A stretch of 64,000 bases of DNA from NCBI GenBank assembly GCA_009103225.1, contig RHPI01002402.1, positions 114,064-178,063 of the forward strand. Direction: 5' to 3'. Under the pieces are notes generated by a model. That model searched no databases. It was not told the origin of the DNA and saw only the letters and a list, made by a program, of their open reading frames with translations. Below, piece after piece: positions 60,140 through 64,000 of this stretch. This DNA comes from Chlorokybus atmophyticus (Eukaryota; Streptophyta; Chlorokybophyceae; Chlorokybales; Chlorokybaceae). The position numbers were made by a program, and so were the translations under genes. The first letter of the stretch is position 1. Each line of letters opens with the position of its first letter.

Positions 60140-60541
60140 TGTTGAGAAGCAAGCATGCAAGTGAAGAGGGCAAGCAATAACACACAGGAGAAGGCAACAC
60201 ACGTCCCGATTTATTACCAACAGACCGCGGGGTTATATACCCGCCAGTCAGTACACAGTTTGTACACACTGCTGGTCTACATGCAACAGCGTCCGATATA
60301 CTGAACTATATCCTACGCTGTGAGATGTGCCACGTAGCTAACTTGATAAGCTTTGTAACAAGCTATGCCACGTCCTATAAGACTGAGTATCCTAGGAGAT
60401 ATGACGATTCTCCTAGGACCCTTCTCTGCAGTCCGCGCCAGGACCTTCATGTCCGGAGTCTTCGAGGTCCTCCCATCGAGGTCCCTTCTCTTCTCTCTTG
60501 TATGCAGGGCAGGCTGACCGGATGTAGGAATATCTTCAACA
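60140..60541 (-). repeat. 3' LTR of the Ty1/copia element
   Basis: The 402-bp repeat begins TGTTGA and ends TCAACA on either strand. Read on the minus strand it has a TATATAA box (60233-60239), then AATAAA (60210-60215) about 20 bases later, then the end, the normal LTR order. The minus-strand purine stretch GTGGGAG just before it serves as polypurine tract. The mate lies beyond the window. Confidence 0.8.
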
Positions 60542-60586
60542 CTCCCACGCGGGCAGCTTGGCCTCCTACGCTTGGTCTTCTTTCAC

Positions 60587-63500
60587 CTAAGCACATATGC
60601 CGAGTCCCTTGCAACATGCCTTGAACTTTAGCGGTGACAGTGGCTTCGTCATGAAGTCCGCGAGCATGTCTTCCGTATTGCAATATTGGAACTCAACCTC
60701 CTTGCGTGTGACTCTGTCTTGCACAAAGTGATGCATGACATCAATGTGCTTTGTACTTGTCGAGGCAATGGGGTGCTTCAGCAACTTGATGGCGCCTTGG
60801 TTGTCGCAGTTGATCGTGATACACGCCATCGGGTGCTCCAAATTTGCCATCAGCTTGCGAAGCCATAACGCCTCCTTCACTGCAGCCGATGCTGCCATGT
60901 ACTCCGCTTCCGAAGTAGATGCAGCTGTTGTGGGTTGCAGCCTACTGTTCCAGCTCACCACGCCTCCATTCAACTTGAAGACGTACGCCGTGGTGGACCT
61001 CCTGCTATCGAGGTCACCTGCAAAGTCTGCGTCGCAATAGCCCTCCATCTCTGTGCTTCCGCAACCAAACTTGATGCCAACACTTGCGCTTCCAGCCACG
61101 TAGCGCAATACTCCCTTCGCTGCACGCCAGTGCTCCATGCTTGGTGCAGACATGTAGCGCGCAAGCACTCCAACTGCATGTGCGATGTCGGGTCTTGTGC
61201 ACACTGCTAGGTAGAGCATACTCCCAACAAGCTCACTATAGGGATACTGAGCCTTGTCGAGTACTTCCTCATCTTTCGCTTTGACGAGGTTGGTGCCGAG
61301 TGCCAATGGAGTAGACTTGGTCTTTAATTTGTTGAGTCCGAACTTGGTGACAAGTTGCTTCACCATCTGCTCTTGGCTGATCTTGATTGTGCGTGCTGCT
61401 CTGTCACGCTCTATCACCATGCCAAGAAATAACTTGACCTCTCCAAGGTCGCGTACTGCGAATGCTTGCTGCAATCCGTGCTTCGTTTGCTTCAGGTCTT
61501 CAACTTGCTTGGCCGTGACGATGATGTCGTCCACATACACGAGCAAGTAAACCTTCTTCTCTTCATGGATGAAGAGCCCCGGATCCGCTGAGGATGCTTT
61601 GTAGCCGAGTTTCTCCAACTCTTTCGTGAGGCGATTGTGCCACACACGTGGTGCTTGTCGCAGCCCATACAAAGCCTTGATCAACTTGCAAGCCATGCCT
61701 GGCTCCCCTTCTGCGTAGCCTGGTGGTTGCTTAGTGTAGATCGCTTCCTCCAGCTCTCCGTAAAGGAAAGCAGTCTTTACATCAAGGTGGTGACACTCGA
61801 GGTCTTCAGCAGCAACCATGGCGATTTATGTGCGGAAGGTTGCATGCTTACTTGCAGGTGCAAACACTTCATTGAAATCCACACCTTCTTGTTGCAAAAA
61901 TCCCTTTGCCACCAACCTTGCCTTGTAGCGCTCGATGTTGCCTTGACCATCACGCTTCACCTTGAACACCCACTTGACCGGAATGGGCTTCACACCTTGC
62001 GGGGGCTTCTCCAACACCCATGTGTTGTTGGCATGGAGTGATGCAATCTCATCATCCATAGCTCGCTGCCATTGTTCTGCATCTGGTGCTCGCAATGCCT
62101 CCTCGTAGGTGCTTGGTTCTTCACTCTCGTCATTGTGCACACTAGCGATGTGTGCCTTGTAGAAGTCAGGTGCTTGTCTTTCCCTCACTGGGTAGCGTCG
62201 AGCTTGCTCCTGCTGCTTCTGCTTCTCGTCTGCTACAGATGAGCCCTGCTCTTTATTGATGACTGATGCCTCGCCTTCAACCTCTTCTCTGCTTGAAAGC
62301 TCTTCAGGTTGTGCTTTGTCATCTTCATCTTGAGGGTAGAAACCTTCTTCAGCTTCAACTTGTGATGAGCCTTCGTGGAACACGACTTCTCTGCTCACCA
62401 CAATCTTGCGCGTGTCCTCCAGTAGGACCTTGTACGCCTTTGAGCCTGGTTCGTAGCCAACGAAGATGCCCTTCTTGCTGACCGGCTCCAACTTGTGTCG
62501 CAATTGACTTGGCACAAGTGCATATGCCACACATCCGAACACACGCATGCCACTCACATCTGGCGCTTCACCGTAAAAGAGCTCCCACGGAGTCTTTTGC
62601 TCAGAGCTTATCGGTGAACGGTTGCGGATGTAGTTGGCAGTGAGAACGGCCTCTTTCCACAGACTGTCCTCCAACTTGGTGTCATTGAGCATGGCTCGAA
62701 CACGCTCCAACAACGTTCGGTTGAGACGTTCAGCTGCTCCATTCTGCTGCGGAGTGTATGGTGCTGTTGTCTCATGCCGTATGCCTTTGCTGGCGAAGAA
62801 CTCTTTGAGCTGGGCGTTGATGTACTCCCCTCCTCGATCACTTCTCATTGCTTTCGTCTTCTTGCCCGATTGAATCTCGAGCAATGCAATGACTGTACGC
62901 ACAGCTCCCGCGACTTCTGACTTTTGAATCAAAGGGAAGACGATGGAAAGCTTGCTGTAGTCGTCGAGGAATGTTGCAAAGTACCTTACCCCTCCTTTCG
63001 CCACAATGCGCATAGGCCCGCAAACGTCCATGTGCACAAGCTCGCAGGGATGTTTGCTACTTGAAGAAGATGATGAGAACGGCATGCGATGCTGCTTGGC
63101 CAACACACAGGGTTCACAGAGCGTAGTTGAAGACGCTTGAAAATCTTCCTTGCTCCCAGTAATGCCCTTCACCATGTCTTCAGCGACCAGGCGTGTGAGG
63201 TTGCTGTAGCCCAAATGCCCGAACCTTTGATGCCAAAGCTCAACCGTCTCCTTCTCCTTCACAATCATGGCCTTGCTGCCATGAGTCTGCTCCACAATGT
63301 AGAGCCCTCCTCGTTGGGTGCCGACCATGTACTCGACCCCATCCATGCATACGGAGCAGCGTCCCTCCCGGATCACTATCTCAGCTCCCACGCGCTTAGC
63401 AACTCTCACAGAAAACAAGCTTGCAGCAGCTCCAGGTACGTGCAATACTTCACGCAGTACCACCTCTCTCTCACCATCACCAATCTTGCATTGAAGCCTC

Positions 63501-64000
63501 ACTTCACCAACTCCTATTGCTTCCAACTCGTGACCACTAAAGCCTTCCACCTTCCTTGTGGTTGACATCTTCCTGTAGTTCTCCATCACCTCCTTGTGCG
63601 GTGTGAGATGCTGGTCACAGCCTGAGTCAATTGCCCATAAAGTTGTATCAAACTTCCTTGAGGCAGTAAATGCAACACCCTTTTTTTTGCGTTGAGCGTT
63701 GCTACTGGTGCCTGCTTCAGAATGCTCTCGTTGGCGCTTACGACAATCCTTTGAGATATGTCCTTTAATACCACAATAGTGGCATGTGAGATTCTCGAAC
63801 CTTGAGTTGCTGCCTTTCGCCTTGTTCTTATCTTCATAGTTGCTTCATTTCTTGTATTCGTCTCGTGTGCAGAAGGCCACAGAGTCCACTTGCTCTTCCT
63901 TCTTTGAGACGCGTTGCTCCACAGTGAGCAACTTGGGTAGCACATCGTCTAGGGTTAGCTCCGATGACGATGTCTCGAGCAGAGTAGCGACAACTTCGTA
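60587..64000 (-). pseudogene. Ty1/copia gag-pol polyprotein with two nonsense codons
   Basis: One reading frame runs from the window end to the stop at 60587, broken only by TGA at 63845-63847 and TAA at 61826-61828. Reading 5' to 3' (minus): the gag zinc knuckle CHYCGIKGHISKDC (about 63785-63745), the protease AIDSGCDQHLTP (DSG active site), the GAG-pre-integrase HHCC finger (WHQRFGHLGYSN, then CEPCVLAKQH), the integrase core with Asp, Asp and Glu (HMDVCGPM; the GGEYINAQLKEF and TPQQNGAAERLNR strings), the reverse transcriptase (VKTAFLYGEL, then LLVYVDDIIV) and RNase H (GYCDADFAGD, SEAEYMA, INCDNQGA). The two stops look like single-base changes, so the copy is young. The 5' part of gag is outside the window. 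Confidence 0.93.

Larger units (their letters stand above)
60140..64000 (-). mobile_element. Ty1/copia LTR retrotransposon, truncated by the window edge
   Basis: It includes the 3' LTR (60140-60541) and the polyprotein gene up to the window end, in copia order: gag knuckle, protease, integrase, reverse transcriptase, RNase H. The base-run GGGGG flanks the LTR on the outer side and would be the target duplication. Confidence 0.9.

Noticed and set aside
60140-60541. This LTR as the 3' LTR of the plus-strand gag-protease element
   Set aside because: TATA box, AATAAA order and adjacency to the copia polyprotein place it on the minus strand, despite the purine tract on the plus side.

Overview
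This window looks like nuclear DNA of a green alga, most likely of the Chlamydomonadales type. Genes are rich in short GT-AG introns with (C/T)GCAG acceptors. There is a wall-type SPPPPSP linker, a plant-type GUB_WAK wall-binding domain, a plant-like Ty1/copia element and a short TTAGGG run. No species is claimed. Nothing bacterial, organellar or CRISPR-like was seen. There is one 334-base assembly gap.

Layout. 1-1.5 kb: a decayed reverse transcriptase. 1.9-9.5 kb: a complete LTR element with 89-bp LTRs, primer-binding site, polypurine tract and a perfect 5-bp target duplication. It has no polymerase gene, but carries hairpin arrays, a telomere-like run and several small genes on both strands. 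10.9-16.6 kb: a 17-exon secreted subtilase-like protein with a GUB_WAK domain. 19.4-20.6 kb: a HIG1-domain mitochondrial protein. 21.6-22.8 kb (-) and 22.9-29.1 kb (+): a DnaJ-type zinc-finger protein and the Paf1-complex subunit CTR9, with start codons only 94 bp apart. 29.6-32.7 kb (-): a secreted glycosidase-like domain fused through a proline-rich linker to NHL-type repeats. 35.1-36.7 kb: a RING-H2 protein. 38.5-40.2 kb (-): a metallo-beta-lactamase-fold hydrolase. 40.5-41.8 kb: a Tim17/TMEM135-like membrane protein. 43.4-46.0 kb (-): a nucleotide-sugar transporter. 48.1-48.5 kb (-): a partial small gene. 50.8-52.7 kb (-): an aldo/keto reductase. 53.3 kb: tRNA-Leu(AAG). 53.4-53.7 kb: foldback repeats. 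54.75-60.05 kb: a broken gag/protease retroelement without reverse transcriptase. 60.14-64 kb (-): a Ty1/copia element running off the window.

The host genes are unrelated housekeeping or wall-related genes rather than an operon-like system. Two secreted proteins (subtilase-GUB_WAK and glycosidase-NHL) plausibly act in the extracellular matrix. The most unusual material is mobile: the polymerase-less LTR element with cargo, and the gag-unknown module-protease element. Gene models were built by eye from splice sites, reading phase and family resemblance. Nearly every listed exon chain keeps phase, but none has been checked against transcripts or databases.
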